DNA of 64,000 bases from Anomaloglossus baeobatrachus (Eukaryota > Chordata > Amphibia > Anura > Aromobatidae), in the NCBI RefSeq assembly GCF_048569485.1, contig NC_134355.1, positions 560,411,642 through 560,475,641 on the forward strand, in the 5' to 3' direction. Positions within the stretch are counted from its first letter, which is position 1, and each line of letters begins with the position of its first letter. Under the pieces are notes generated by a model. It saw only the letters and a list, made by a program, of their open reading frames with translations, ran no database searches and had not been told where the DNA came from. This document shows positions 24,101-33,397 of the stretch, piece after piece. A program made the position numbers and the translations under genes.

Positions 24101-27100
24101 ATCAGAGCTTAGGTTGGTGACCGGGGTCTGTGCTTTAGGGCTCAGGAGGGAGTGGAAGGTTTCAAAGAGTCGTTTAGGATTGTTGGCTAGTGAAGTGATG
24201 AGAGTGGTAAAGTATACTTGTTTAGCCAGATGGAGAGCAGAGTTATAGGTTTTGAGCATGAACTTATAGTGGATGAAGTCTTTAGCTGAAAGGGTTTCTT
24301 TTGTATCTCTTTCTTCTGTCCCACACATTTATACATTAAAGCAAGCGTAGGGGTCCCAGATAAAGCATCCGTCTCCACACAACGGTGAGGCCCATTTTGA
24401 ACCTTGTATGGTCATATCTCCAATTCTGCTCATAGTCTTTTGATTACGCCAACCGTAAAATTGCTGTAACTGGGACGCAATGAAGTATAACTACGGGTCA
24501 GGAATAGCAAGCCCACCTGCATCTTTATGATGTTGAAGGGTTATCTAATTTTATCCTAGCCTGTTTCTTACACCATATTAGTTCTCTGAACATAATTTGC
24601 ACTTTTCAGAACTCCATTGGGGGAAGCCAACAAGTGGCATTATATAGCAGATACAGTTATACAGTGACTGAGGCATTAGGATAATTTTATAAAGTTTCCT
24701 CGTCGTACAACCGAAAGTGGGCGTTTAGACCATGTGCTTACCTTTGTTCTAAATCTGTCCAACAAGGGGTCTTTGTTAAGAGTTATGTATTCCTTGAGAT
24801 TAGTACTAACATTGATACCTAAATATTTGAATTTATCTATGAATTGAATTAATTGTTGAGAAGAGGGAAGTAGGTTCATCCAAACTGATTTATCCCAGTT
24901 GATCAACACACTGGACCACCTACCGAATGTACCTATCTTTTCCATTACCAGGCCTATTGAGTTCGTCACATCACCCAAAAATGTAACATATCATCCTCAT
25001 GCAGACTCACGCTCCTCAATTTCTCCACATCAAAATCCTACAAAGCTTCTTGGTTCTCTTAAGGGGGCTTTACACGCAACGACATCGTTAACGAGATGTC
25101 GTTGGGGTCACGGAATTCGTGACGCACATCCGGCCTCGTTAGCAACGTCATTGCGTGGGAAACGCACAAACAACCGCTAACAAAATTACTCACCATATCG
25201 TTGATCGTTGACACTTCGTTCTAATCTCAAATATCGTTGCTGTTGCAGGACGCAGGTTTTGTCGTTCCTGCGGCAGCACACATCGCTATGTGTGACACCG
25301 CAGGAACGAGGAACAACATCGTACCTGCGGCCACCGGCAATGAGGAAGGAAGGAAGTGGGCGGGATATTCCGGCCACACATCTCCGCCCAGCAGTATAGG
25401 AACTCCGGCACACTCACTATCACCCTTAGAGACACAGAAAATCGGAAAACGTGAAGTTGATATCAAAATCCTTTTCTTTTTATTTTGTAGTGAAAAATGT
25501 GCAAAAAGTGCTGTACAATAGTCCGCCAATCACAACGTTTCGGCCAATATGGCCTTCTTCAGGTCGGACAGGCTTAAGAATAGAGGGACACAAAGTGGAT
25601 GAATATGCACAGGACACTATTGTTTGACCAATGCTGGGATGCTGTATGGATCAAGAGATGCAAGATAGTCAGTTTCGGAATGCGCTATAGGTAGAAGGTA
25701 GCACTGTTATCAAAACGTATCAATCCCAGACATTGTATTTAATCAGTAGTATGGTGGTGCATGGTCATGCACAAAGAGTCTGGTTTACATCGGAGCCAAC
25801 ACCTCAGTGATCCATAGTATGTGGACAAGTCTCTGACGTAATCAGAAGCCTAAGATGGCCTGTGGAATGCGGTGATTCCTATGGGTCGAGCGGTTCACCC
25901 CTGACACCACGCAGGCACATGCTACCCGGACTCCTACCACTGTACCTCAAGGACCCCTATCCAGACCAAATACCAGTGGAGTCTCAGTCAGGTAGTTACC
26001 TGAACCAACATCCATTCTTTTCCAATTGCTGATAATTGTGACCACATTGTGGCCTCTTACCCTTGGCCCCTACACATTACTCCAGAAATCACCGCATTCC
26101 ACAGGCCATCTTAGGCTATGTGCGCACTAGAGATGTGAAGTTTCTCGAGAAAATCTTCTCGAGAAACTTCTGGTAGTGAAGATTTGCTGAACTCCGGAAA
26201 AAATCCGCGGCAAAACCGCATGCGGATTTGCCGCGGAATTGCCGCGATTTTCCCGCGGGTGGTTCCCTGCGGATTTTTGCAGGCTGTACTGCAGAAATCC
26301 GCGGGATACCTGCGGATTTAATGGACATGTTCATTTTCTCAAGAAACTTTCTCGAGAAACTTTTCTCAAGAAACTTTCTTGAGAAAAATCCGCACCAGTG
26401 CGCACAGCTTTTTTTTTTTCTCATAGAATTTCATGGGAAATGTCTGCACAAAGATTGCAGACATTTCTCAAGAAATTTCCGCGGCAAATCCGCGGGTATT
26501 TTGCTCTAGTGCGCACATAGCCTTAGGCTTCTGATTACGTCAGAGACTTGTCCACATACTATGGATCACTGAGGTGTTGGCTCCGATGTAAACCAGACCC
26601 TTTGTGCATGACCATGCACCACCATACTACTGATTAAATACAATGTCTGGGATTGATACGTTTTGATAACAGTGCTACCTTCTACCTATAGCGCATTCCG
26701 AAACTGACTATCTTGCATCTCTTGATCTATTCGGCATCCCAGCATTGGTCAAACAATAGTGTCCTGTGCATATTCATCCACTTTGTGTCCCTCTATTCTT
26801 AAGCCTGTCCGACCTGAAGAAGGCCATATTGGCCGAAACGTTGTGATTGGCGGACTATTGTACAGCACTTTTTGCACATTTTTCACTACAAAATAAAAAG
26901 AAAAGGATTTTGACATCAACTTCACGTTTTCCGATTTTCTGTGTCTCTAAGGGTGATAGTGAGTGTGCCGGAGTTCCTATACTGTTTGATTTATTTTTCT
27001 CCTGAGCACCCACAAGAGGTGATGCGAGGTTTTCTCTGCATCAACACATCTCCGCCCCTCCGCTTCTATTGGGCGGCCTCTTAGTGATGCTGCTGTGACG

Positions 27101-28551
27101 CCGAAGGAACCTCCCCCTTAGAAAGGAGGCGGTTCGCCAGCCACAGCGACGTCGCTAGACAGGTAAGTATATGTGACGGGGACTAACAATGTTATATGCC
27201 ACGGGCAGCGATTTGCCCGTGATGCACAACCGACGGGAGCGGGTGCTTTCACCAGCGACATCGCTAGCGATGTCGCTGCGTGTAAAGCACCTTTTAGGCC
27301 TGTTTCACACATCCGGCATACTTCAGTACAGTGTAATACAGTACAAAGGCATTGTGGCAACCTCCGATCACATGCTGTCATGTGACCGGAGGTTGCCGCG
27401 ATGCCATTGTACATACAGTATTAACACTGTACTGAAGTGTGACGGATCCGGCGAAATGACGAATGTGTGAAACTGGCCTTAGTTGGCATGCCACATGTTC
27501 AATTGCCAGAGCAAAAAGGAGGGGGGTTTATTCAATAAAATTTGATTATTTTATAACTATAGACATGATTTATTTTTGTCCTGGCAATTTTTTTTCCTTT
27601 TTTAGTTTTACTGTTTATATAGTGCCTTTTTGGAACATCTACTAAACTATCAAACATTTTATGCTTTTTCCAGATTTGCAAATTTTGGTAGTTAACCTAA
27701 AAGTTGGGACACTTTTTTTTCCTTACTTGTCTGAATAGGTTTCAAAAACCTCATTCTTATATGTGTAGCTCTGTGGTTAAAGCATTGTAGAGAAATCGGT
27801 CTTATATGTGCAAGTAGGTGCATGTCACTTGCAAATTCCATTTTTCTGCTTGGTGCTGTATTTTTCATTTTAGCCTCAGTATGATGAAAGCGAAAATGTG
27901 TATCTGCTGTCAAGAAGAGTTTGAGACGATTATATGATATCGCCTGTCTTTCAGGGGATGCAGGATATGGCGTTAAACCGTGGCTTCTCACACCTTTTGA
28001 GAACCCGGCTACTGAGGCTGAGGTGCGATTCAACTTATCTCACAACACAACTTATTCTGTAGTGGAGCGAACTATTGATGTGCTGAAAAGTCGCTTCCGC
28101 TGTTTGGACAATCCCAATGGGGTTCTCCTATACAACCCTGAGAAAGTCAGTAAAATTATTCTTGTGTGCTGTATAATACACAATATCGCAGTGATAAAAA
28201 ATATCGAAGTTGACCTCGCAGTGGATCTCAGACCTCCAATCAAAGATGAATCAACAGAGGATGACACAATGGACGGTACTGTGCAGAGGGATGCAGTGGT
28301 GGCAGACTACTTTTCAGGTAAGGCTACACCTGTAGTAAACTATAGGGGGTCATTTTACCCCCATTGAAGCCTTTAGTTTGATTAATCAGCGATGTACCTA
28401 AGTAAGATGAGAGCTAATTATCTAATGCTCAGGACAAACATGCTAAACCACTGTCCCCACAGACAGGTCACAGTTCGCTGCAGGACAGCCAAATAAAATA
28501 CCAGAACAGAGGATCAATATTCGGATACCTGACTGTGAGGAGAATGACTGA
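18106..28551 (+). CDS. HARBI1-like nuclease gene, three coding segments
   Basis: Protein related to HARBI1, the DDE nuclease of PIF/Harbinger transposons. A splice acceptor (CCCCACCTCTGCAG) ends at 18105, the start ATG is at 18126, and segments are 18126-18885, 27955-28317 and 28463-28551, giving a predicted 403 residues. The donors GTGAGT (18886) and GTAAGG (28318) and the acceptor CTGTCTTTCAG (27954) match consensus, and the phase-1 joins keep [17 protein letters not shown] intact. Residues 1-75 are basic (a run of seven arginines); the nuclease fold follows. The expected first catalytic Asp (usually G-x-x-D-C-T-H) is Gly: [10 protein letters not shown]. The second Asp (GSTHDSSVL) and the Glu (SVVERTID) are present. 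No stop interrupts about 375 codons. It may be an old transposon copy or a domesticated gene. The third segment is inferred from splice sites and frame only. Confidence 0.75.
18126..18885 (+). CDS. HARBI1-like coding segment 1
   Basis: Encodes the basic N-terminus ([18 protein letters not shown]), the [16 protein letters not shown] helix typical of Harbinger transposases, the helix-turn-helix-like [20 protein letters not shown], and the first part of the DDE fold through [18 protein letters not shown] and [11 protein letters not shown]. The frame runs 13 bases beyond the donor to a stop, as expected for read-through into intron. I chose the 18126 ATG because it is the first after the acceptor; upstream codons of the open frame lie in the acceptor tract. 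Confidence 0.85.
20876..22074. mobile_element. TA-flanked fold-back element with 20-bp minisatellite
   Basis: Flanked by TA (20874-20875 and 22075-22076). The left end is CCGTATTTGTTCGGACTATA, then AGACGCACC; the right end is GTGCGTCTTATGGTCCGAAA, then AATACAG. A sub-terminal inverse pair (CCCCCAA...TTGGGGG) lies beside the right end. It shares ends with 60712-62033. The TA duplication suggests Tc1/mariner-type mobilisation; there is no transposase. It inserted into the L2 LINE's 3' UTR. Confidence 0.8.
21018..21410. repeat. Minisatellite, CTCATATACTCCCCAGCCTG
   Basis: About 18 degenerate 20-bp units, with variants CTATATACCCTCATCCTG. It lies inside the TA-flanked element. The tyrosine/proline-rich open frames here are artefacts. 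Confidence 0.9.
22253..23498 (-). pseudogene. L2 LINE reverse transcriptase fragment
   Basis: The translated minus strand shows the L2 order: [19 protein letters not shown], then [20 protein letters not shown], then [17 protein letters not shown] (usual form AAFDTVDH), then [14 protein letters not shown] and [12 protein letters not shown]. The YADD catalytic box appears only in a neighbouring frame (around 22905-22925), so at least one frameshift separates it, and a second shift lies before the C-terminal FWNALPQ box near 22160. The enzyme is dead. Confidence 0.85.
23513..23855. mobile_element. Palindromic retroposon-like element 1 with hammerhead-like motif
   Basis: Flanked by the exact 14-bp duplication TTAAACATTTTGGT (23499-23512 and 23856-23869) inside the L2 LINE. 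Arms 23513-23639 and 23640-23766 are near-perfect inverse copies; an 89-bp unpaired tail follows. Each arm, read outward from the centre, has a stem GGTGA/TCACC, a T, then GAAACGCG and an AATAAA (23713-23718 on plus). The CTGANGA box is degenerate at the palindrome centre. Confidence 0.75.
23870..24328 (-). pseudogene. L2 LINE linker region before the RT
   Basis: A frame read as [20 protein letters not shown], then [14 protein letters not shown] and [20 protein letters not shown], matches the stretch between endonuclease and RT in L2 elements. It is separated from the RT part only by the palindromic insertion, whose 14-bp target duplication lies on both sides. Confidence 0.8.
24340..25055 (-). 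pseudogene. L1-type LINE ORF2 fragment
   Basis: The minus strand encodes [17 protein letters not shown], then [18 protein letters not shown], then [20 protein letters not shown] and [11 protein letters not shown]. This is the segment just downstream of the RT catalytic core in vertebrate L1 elements. Both ends are truncated and stops occur outside the 100-codon core. It lies between the L2 LINE and the MITE at 25062. Confidence 0.75.
25390..27043. mobile_element. Long palindromic retroposon-like element 2 with hammerhead-like motif
   Basis: Flanked by the 14-bp duplication ACACATCTCCGCCC (25376-25389 and 27044-27057). Arms 25393-25880 and 26084-26983 (the latter enlarged by a MITE) are inverse copies of about 490 bp, around a spacer of roughly 200 bp, with a 60-bp unpaired tail at the right. 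Each arm contains CTGAAGA-A-GGCC-ATATT-GGCC-GAAACG, on minus at 25562-25535 and on plus at 26814-26840, followed by AATAAA about 50 bases on. GTCCG before and CGGAC after the core can pair. Confidence 0.8.
26114..26522. mobile_element. TTA-flanked MITE inside palindrome 2
   Basis: Perfect TTA duplication (26111-26113 and 26523-26525). Ends GGCTATGTGCGCACTAG and CTAGTGCGCACATAGCC are inverse. The interior is rich in TTTCTCGAGAAA-like and CCGCGGAT motifs. The left palindrome arm (about 25850) keeps the unoccupied sequence GAAGCCTAAGATGGCC, which proves both the boundaries and the 3-bp duplication. Confidence 0.95.
27297..27478. mobile_element. Compact TTA-flanked fold-back MITE
   Basis: TTA at 27294-27296 and 27479-27481. 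Ends GGCCTGTTTCACACATCCGG and GTGTGAAACTGGCC. Nearly the whole 182 bp folds on itself around CATGCTGTCATGTGACC, with the long arm CTTCAGTACAGTGT/ACACTGTACTGAAG. It shares its left TTA with the element ending at 27293. Confidence 0.9.
27955..28317 (+). CDS. HARBI1-like coding segment 2
   Basis: Encodes the second half of the nuclease: [39 protein letters not shown] (catalytic Glu in VVERT), [11 protein letters not shown], and [10 protein letters not shown]. These are the hallmark C-terminal blocks of HARBI1 proteins. The end CTTTTCAG|GTAAGG is a strong donor. Without splicing the frame would add only [15 protein letters not shown]. Confidence 0.85.
28463..28551 (+). CDS. Candidate last coding segment of HARBI1-like gene
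   Basis: The acceptor CTGTCCCCACAG ends at 28462, and the phase fits the donor at 28318. It would add [29 protein letters not shown], then stop. No homology is recognised; support is only splice consensus, matching phase and a short intron (145 bp). Alternative: the gene ends in intron read-through or uses the far exon at 32953. Confidence 0.45.
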
Positions 28552-28806
28552 GCATTTGTGTCCACCAGCACTCCGCTCATTAGTTTGGCTTGCACAATGA
28601 TGTGCAGAGGCTTGAAAAAGGATTCATACTTTGTGAACTTTCTTTTCATGTTACATTCACAAACTTAAATGTATTTTATTGTGATATATCAACACTAAGT
28701 GGCAGGTAAACGTTAAGCGTTAAACAGCTAACCGGACTGTTGAAATAGGTGCGGTGCCTGGAATCCTGGCCGGCAACCAAGTGGAAACGTGAAGCAAAAT
28801 GAAGGT

Positions 28807-29075
28807 GAATCCAGCATTTGCTTCATAAGATTAGAACATGGCTTTATTGAAAAAAATAAAAACCGTGAAAAAACCATGAAAATAATCAAGTAGACCAGAT
28901 GTCCGTCTACGTGTTTCGAACAGAAACTGTTCTTAATCATGATTAAGAACAGTTTATCTGTTTGAAACGCGTAGACTGACATCTGGTCTACTTGATTATC
29001 GTCAGTTTTTTAACGTTTTTTTATTTTTTTTTCAATAAAGCCATGTTTTAATCTTATGAAGCGGATGCTGGATTC
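28807..29075. mobile_element. Palindromic element 3 with hammerhead-like motif
   Basis: Arms 28807-28940 and 28941-29075 are inverse copies centred on AATCAT|GATTA. Reading outward on plus: ATGATTA-AG-AACAG-TTTAT-CTGTT-T-GAAACGCGTAG, then AATAAA (29034-29039) and GCTGGATTC. The opposite arm has AACAG-TTT-CTGTT with GAAACACGTAG, so the stem is kept. I found no target duplication; the right side runs into the decayed Tc1 element. Confidence 0.65.
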
Positions 29076-29381
29076 ATCTGCTTTATACTTAAAACGAAGT
29101 TACAGGTATTTGTGAAGTGGAAAGGAAATAATACATCGTTGTCTAAATATTTTACAAATATAAATCTGAAAATTGTGACATGCATTTCACAGAGCACTGT
29201 TTAATCAGATGGAGTATGGCACAACTGTAAACCTACCAAGACATGGCCGTCCACCTAAACTGATATCCAAAGCAAGGTGAGCACTAATTAGAGAAGCAGC
29301 AAAGAGGCCCATGGTCACTCTGGAGGAGCTGCAGAGATCCACAACTCAAGTGGGAGGATCTGTCTACAGGACAACTATTAG

Positions 29382-30959
29382 GCTATGTGACCACGTTGCG
29401 TTTTAGCGTTTTATTACGCAACGTGCAAGTCACTGCATGTGCGTCTCAGAACGCAGCCGAAAAGCTGCGTTCTGAAATGCATTGTAACTGCAGAATTCCT
29501 GCATTCTGGATGCTTTCTCTGCCATGGGAAAAGCATCCAGAACGCACATTTTTGACAGTGTGGTCCCACTCGGCTCTGCTGCATCCCCATAGACTTGCAG
29601 CAGAGCCGAGTGGGACCGGACTGTCAAAAAGAGCATGGCTGGCTGTGGGAGAGAGCCACGCGATCAGAATGAACTCTGATGAACTTCACCCTACTTCATT
29701 GTGATCGCGCAACTCTGTGCGTGTGCCGCGGCTTGATTTGCGATCATAGGTGAAGGACTCACCGGTGACCGCAAATCTCCTGAGTGACTGAAGTGAGCCG
29801 CGCGATCACCGATGCCGTCACTCTGGTTACCCGCGATCAGCTCGAGTCCTCCACCCGAGACCTGTGGCCGCGGGTAACCTGAGTGATGTCTCTGCTGACA
29901 GTGCGACTCACTTCAGTTGCTGCGTGGATCTGACAGGAGCGGTGGTGTTCTATGGCTGCTCCTGTCAGCTTCATGTAGCAGACCTGGATGCGTCGTGGGA
30001 CCTTGTTAGGATTACGCCGGATCTGGAGGGATGTTTTGGGATTTTAATAAAGTGGTGAAAGAGGGTGGGTTTTTTTTGTCTTTTATTTCAAATAAAGGAT
30101 TTTTTTGGGTGTATGTGTTTATTTACTTTCACTTACAGGTTAATCATTGGGGGTGTCTCATAGACTCTTGCAATGATTAACGTAGGACTTAGTGACAGCT
30201 ATGCGCTGCCATTAACTCCTTATTACGAAGATTGCCACCACACCATGGCAGTTCTGGATGAGCCGGGTAGAGTCCCGGGACTGGCGCATCTAATCGATGC
30301 GGCAATTCCGGGTGGCTCCTGGCTGATATTTTTAGGCTGGGGGGCTCCCCATAACGTGGGGCTCCCCATCCTGAGAATACCAGGCCTCAGCCGAGTTGCT
30401 TTATCTTGCCTGGTATCAAAATTGAAGGGGGACCGCACGCCGTTTTTTTTTTTTTTTTAATTTATTTATTTTATTTTACTGCACTACATTGACCCGCCCA
30501 CCGGCGGCTGTGATTGGTTGCAGTGAGACAGCTGTCGCTCAGCATGGGGGCGCGTCTGACTGCAACCAATCATAGGCGGCGGGGAAAGCAGGGAGTATGA
30601 GATTGAATAATGAGCGGCCGGCATTTTCAAAAGCTGGAGAAGCCGCCGCAGTGTGATAGTCGTGCAGCGGCGCGCCGGTGTTCGGTCAGTGATTGGTGAC
30701 TATGAGAGACGGGGGAGAGAGTCCGACCGACAGGGAGACAGACCGACATTGCAACCAAAACACACAAAAGAAGTGACATGTTGCTTTTTAGAACGCAGTG
30801 TTTTGGCAGCATACAAATCGCTTCGTTCTAAAACGCGACGTGCGCATGGATTATGCACAATTTTCATAGATTGTGCAGGGGACGCAGGACGCATGCAGTT
30901 ATGTTGCAGTGCAATACGCAGCATAACTGCATGCAAATACGCAACGTGGGCACATAGCC
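29382..30959. mobile_element. TTA-flanked MITE carrying another repeat
   Basis: TTA at 29379-29381 and 30960-30962. Ends GGCTATGTGACCACGTTGCG and CGCAACGTGGGCACATAGCC. Inside, about 29650-30620 is a different dispersed repeat that shares blocks with 4891-5540 (GTGAAAGAGG, ATTTCAAATAAA, GACTGGCGCATCTAATCG). The MITE's own interior (GCATCCAGAACGCAC) matches 41546-41907. Confidence 0.8.
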
Positions 30960-30962
30960 TTA

Positions 30963-31497
30963 AGCGGGCTTTACACTCTACGATATATCTAGCGAGATGT
31001 CGGCGGAGTCACGTCGTAAGTGACGCACATCCGGCATAGTTAGTGATATTGTAGCGTGTGACAGCTATGAACGAGCAGAAATACTCACCTTCTCGTTCAT
31101 CGCTGACATGTCGCTCATTTTCTTAAAATAGAACGTCCTGTTGTTCATTGTTCCCGAGGCAGCACACATCGCTCCATATGACACCCCAGGAACGATGAAC
31201 TGCAGCTTACCTGCGTCCCGCCGGCAATGCTGAAGGAAGGAGGTGGGCGGGATGTTTACGTCCCGCTCATCTCCGCCCCTCCTCTTCTATTGGCCGGCCG
31301 CTGTGTGACGTCGCTGTGACGCCGAACATCCCTTCCCCTTCAGGAAGAGGATGTTTGCCGCCCACAGCGAGGTCGTTTGGAAGGTAAGTACGTGTGACGG
31401 GGGGGTTGCAACATTGTGCGACACGGGCAATAAATTGCCCGCGCCGCACAAACAATGGTGGCGGGAGCACGAGAAATCGACACATGTAAAGCAGCCT
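30963..31497. mobile_element. MITE abutting the previous one on a shared TTA
   Basis: Begins AGCGGGCTTTACACTCTACG just after TTA (30960-30962) and ends CATGTAAAGCAGCC before TTT (31498-31500). The Tc1 host sequence is ACTATTAGTTGTGTACTCC, so both MITEs went into the same TTA. Family as at 16009. Confidence 0.8.
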
Positions 31498-32384
31498 TTT
31501 GTTGTGTACTCCACTAATCTGGCCTTTATGGAAGAGTGACAAAAAAGCCCATATTTAAAAGCAAGGCATAAGAAATTCCCTTTACACTACAGTTTGCCAA
31601 AAGCCATGTAGGGACACAGCTAGAATGTGGAAGAAGGTGCTCTGATCAAGTTGAATTTTTGGACTAAATGCAAAATGCTCTCTGTGATAGAAAGCTAACA
31701 CTGCACATCACACTCAATATGCCATCTTCACTGTCATAGATGGCACCCTAAAAAAGTCATTCCCCGGTCAGAGATGGCGTTGGCAGCATCATGCTATGGG
31801 GAGGCTCTTCTTCAGCAGGAACAGGGGAGCTGGTCCGATCTGATGGGAAAATGGATTGAGCTACATCTAGGGCAATCCTGGGAGAAAATATGCTACAGGC
31901 GGCAAAAGACTTTAGGACGGGGCGTAGATTCACCTTGGATCAAAGCATATTTATGTGTGTGAATGGACCAGTCAAATTCCAGTCCTAAATCCCATTGAGA
32001 ATCTTTGGAAAGACTTGAAAATTGTTCTTCAGACACTTCCATCCTGTCTCAATGAGCCAGATCAATTTTGCAAAGAATGGGCACAAATTTCAGTCTCTAC
32101 ATGTGCAAAGCTGGTAGAGACATAAAACCCAAAAGACTTGGTAAAAGGTGGTCCAACGAATTTTGACTCTGGGAGTCTATACAAATGCACATCACAATTT
32201 TCAGATTTATAGTTTTAAAATATTTAGAAAACTAGGTATCCTCTTCTTTACACTTCACAAATACTTGCTACTTAGAGTTGGTATGTCACGTAAAATCACA
32301 ATAAATCACATTTGTTTGTGGGTGTAACTTTGGAAAAAATGTATAAACGTTCCCGAGTTCTGAATACTTTTTCTAGGCACTGTA

Positions 32385-32952
32385 GATTGCAAATATTTCT
32401 TTTTTTTTTTTTTGCGATTCATATAGTTGGTGTCATATATTTTTGGTGTGTCAACATGCAACATTAAAAAAAAACACGCTTATAATAAAAAAAGCTGTGG
32501 ATTTTACCTGTAAGTAGTACACAGTAGCAGACAAATGGATGAGATTGTAACAAGGTAAATCCTCATGCTGCAGGAGTTTCCTAACTGAAAATGTACTTTG
32601 TGCCGCAGATTTTAAAATATGCAGCATGTCACTTTTCTTGTAGATTTCAACTAATTAAATGTAGCAAAAGGAAGAGAATTAAAAAAAAAAAAACAACAAA
32701 ACACTAAAAAAATCCGTCTCGAGCCTTCCTCTCTGTATAGCTACATTATGACATCGGTACCTGCTGTATGTGTACAGTTCCTGCAGTGTAGGGCTATGTT
32801 CACACAATGTGCTCTGTTAAATTTTCTGAAAACGCTGCAAAATCACTGCATTTTTGGAAAAGATTAAGAAACCCGCACTGGAAATGCATCATGCGAACAC
32901 TTCCTGAATGCGAGGTGACTTGTAGATTTTTTTTTTTTTTCTTGTGTTTCAG
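32385..32952. other. No gene seen
   Basis: AT-rich sequence. GGGCTATGTTCACACAATG at 32792 resembles one end of a MITE, but no matching end was found. Confidence 0.5.
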
Positions 32953-33125
32953 GTTAAACCGAAAAGAACGCTGCACAGATCTCCAACCCATCACCTGTAA
33001 CATGGCCGCTCGCCTCCTGTAACCTGCTGTCATCTCTTCTGTAATATTGACTCAGTTGTCACATTTCACATCGTTGTTATCTGCTACTATTGTAACGTGT
33101 TAATAAATGTTCATTTTTTTTTCTA
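32953..33125 (+). other. Possible 3' terminal exon with AATAAA
   Basis: A long T tract and CTTGTGTTTCAG make a strong acceptor ending at 32952. The following 150 bases have stops in all forward frames and end with GTTAATAAATG (AATAAA 33102-33107) and a T-rich stretch. It could be the 3' untranslated exon of the HARBI1-like gene. If joined to the donor at 28318, the protein would end YFSG. No expression evidence is available here. Confidence 0.3.
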
Positions 33126-33397
33126 GAACCTGATTGTGCTCTCTTTTTTTATCATTTGTTATCCCACATACTATCCATTTTGATTATTACAGCAGCAACT
33201 TTTAATAATTTACAGGATCATTTATAGATTGCTATATTAAAACATAGGAAACTATCGGTAAAAATCACATGCTATATTGCAGCATCTGTTGTTTCTTTTT
33301 TTTCTTTTTTTTTTTATTCCCTCTCACCCATGGACTTGAATGGGTGAGTCTCATCTGATTTCCAGAGTAAAAACAAGCATGCTACAATTTTTTTTAA

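Larger units (their letters stand above)
20482..24330 (-). mobile_element. L2-clade LINE, 5'-truncated, with two insertions
   Basis: Runs on the minus strand from about 24330 to its 3' end near 20482, where a TTA-type simple tail is seen (AATAATAATTAATAATAATA on the plus strand). The 3' UTR block TTTATCTATATAGCGCCAAC is common in frogs. It is broken by the TA-flanked element at 20876-22074 and by the palindrome at 23513-23855. No endonuclease domain remains. Confidence 0.85.
25062..27293. mobile_element. TTA-flanked MITE split by a palindromic insertion
   Basis: TTA lies on both sides (25059-25061 and 27294-27296). The left end is AGGGGGCTTTACACGCAACG; the right end is GCTGCGTGTAAAGCACCTT. 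The MITE itself is about 580 bp; the rest is the 1.65-kb insertion at 25390-27043. Family as at 16009 and 30963, whose uninterrupted CATCTCCGCCCCTCCGCTTC shows where the insertion landed. Confidence 0.85.
18886..27954 (+). other. Intron 1 of HARBI1-like gene
   Basis: A 9.07-kb intron, GTGAGT to TTTCAG. Its content is almost all transposon: L2 LINE with inserts, L1 fragment, nested MITEs and the long palindrome. Between 18886 and 20480 I see only degraded repeat, including two diverged copies of a CTGCCGGTTCTCTGACGTC-type block near 19080 and 19580. Confidence 0.75.
29101..32384 (+). mobile_element. Decayed Tc1-like transposon split by two MITEs
   Basis: Left piece 29101-29381, right piece about 31501-32384. 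AGGTATTTGTGAAGTGG on the left is the inverse of CACTTCACAAATACTTG on the right, the inner part of the terminal repeats. The right end AATACTTTTTCTAGGCACTG, then TA, is a typical Tc1 terminus. DNA-level traces of transposase are clear (GTCACTCTGGAGGAGCTGCA; CCAGTCCTAAATCCCATTGA) but the frame is wrecked. The outer left end was lost next to palindrome 3. Confidence 0.85.
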
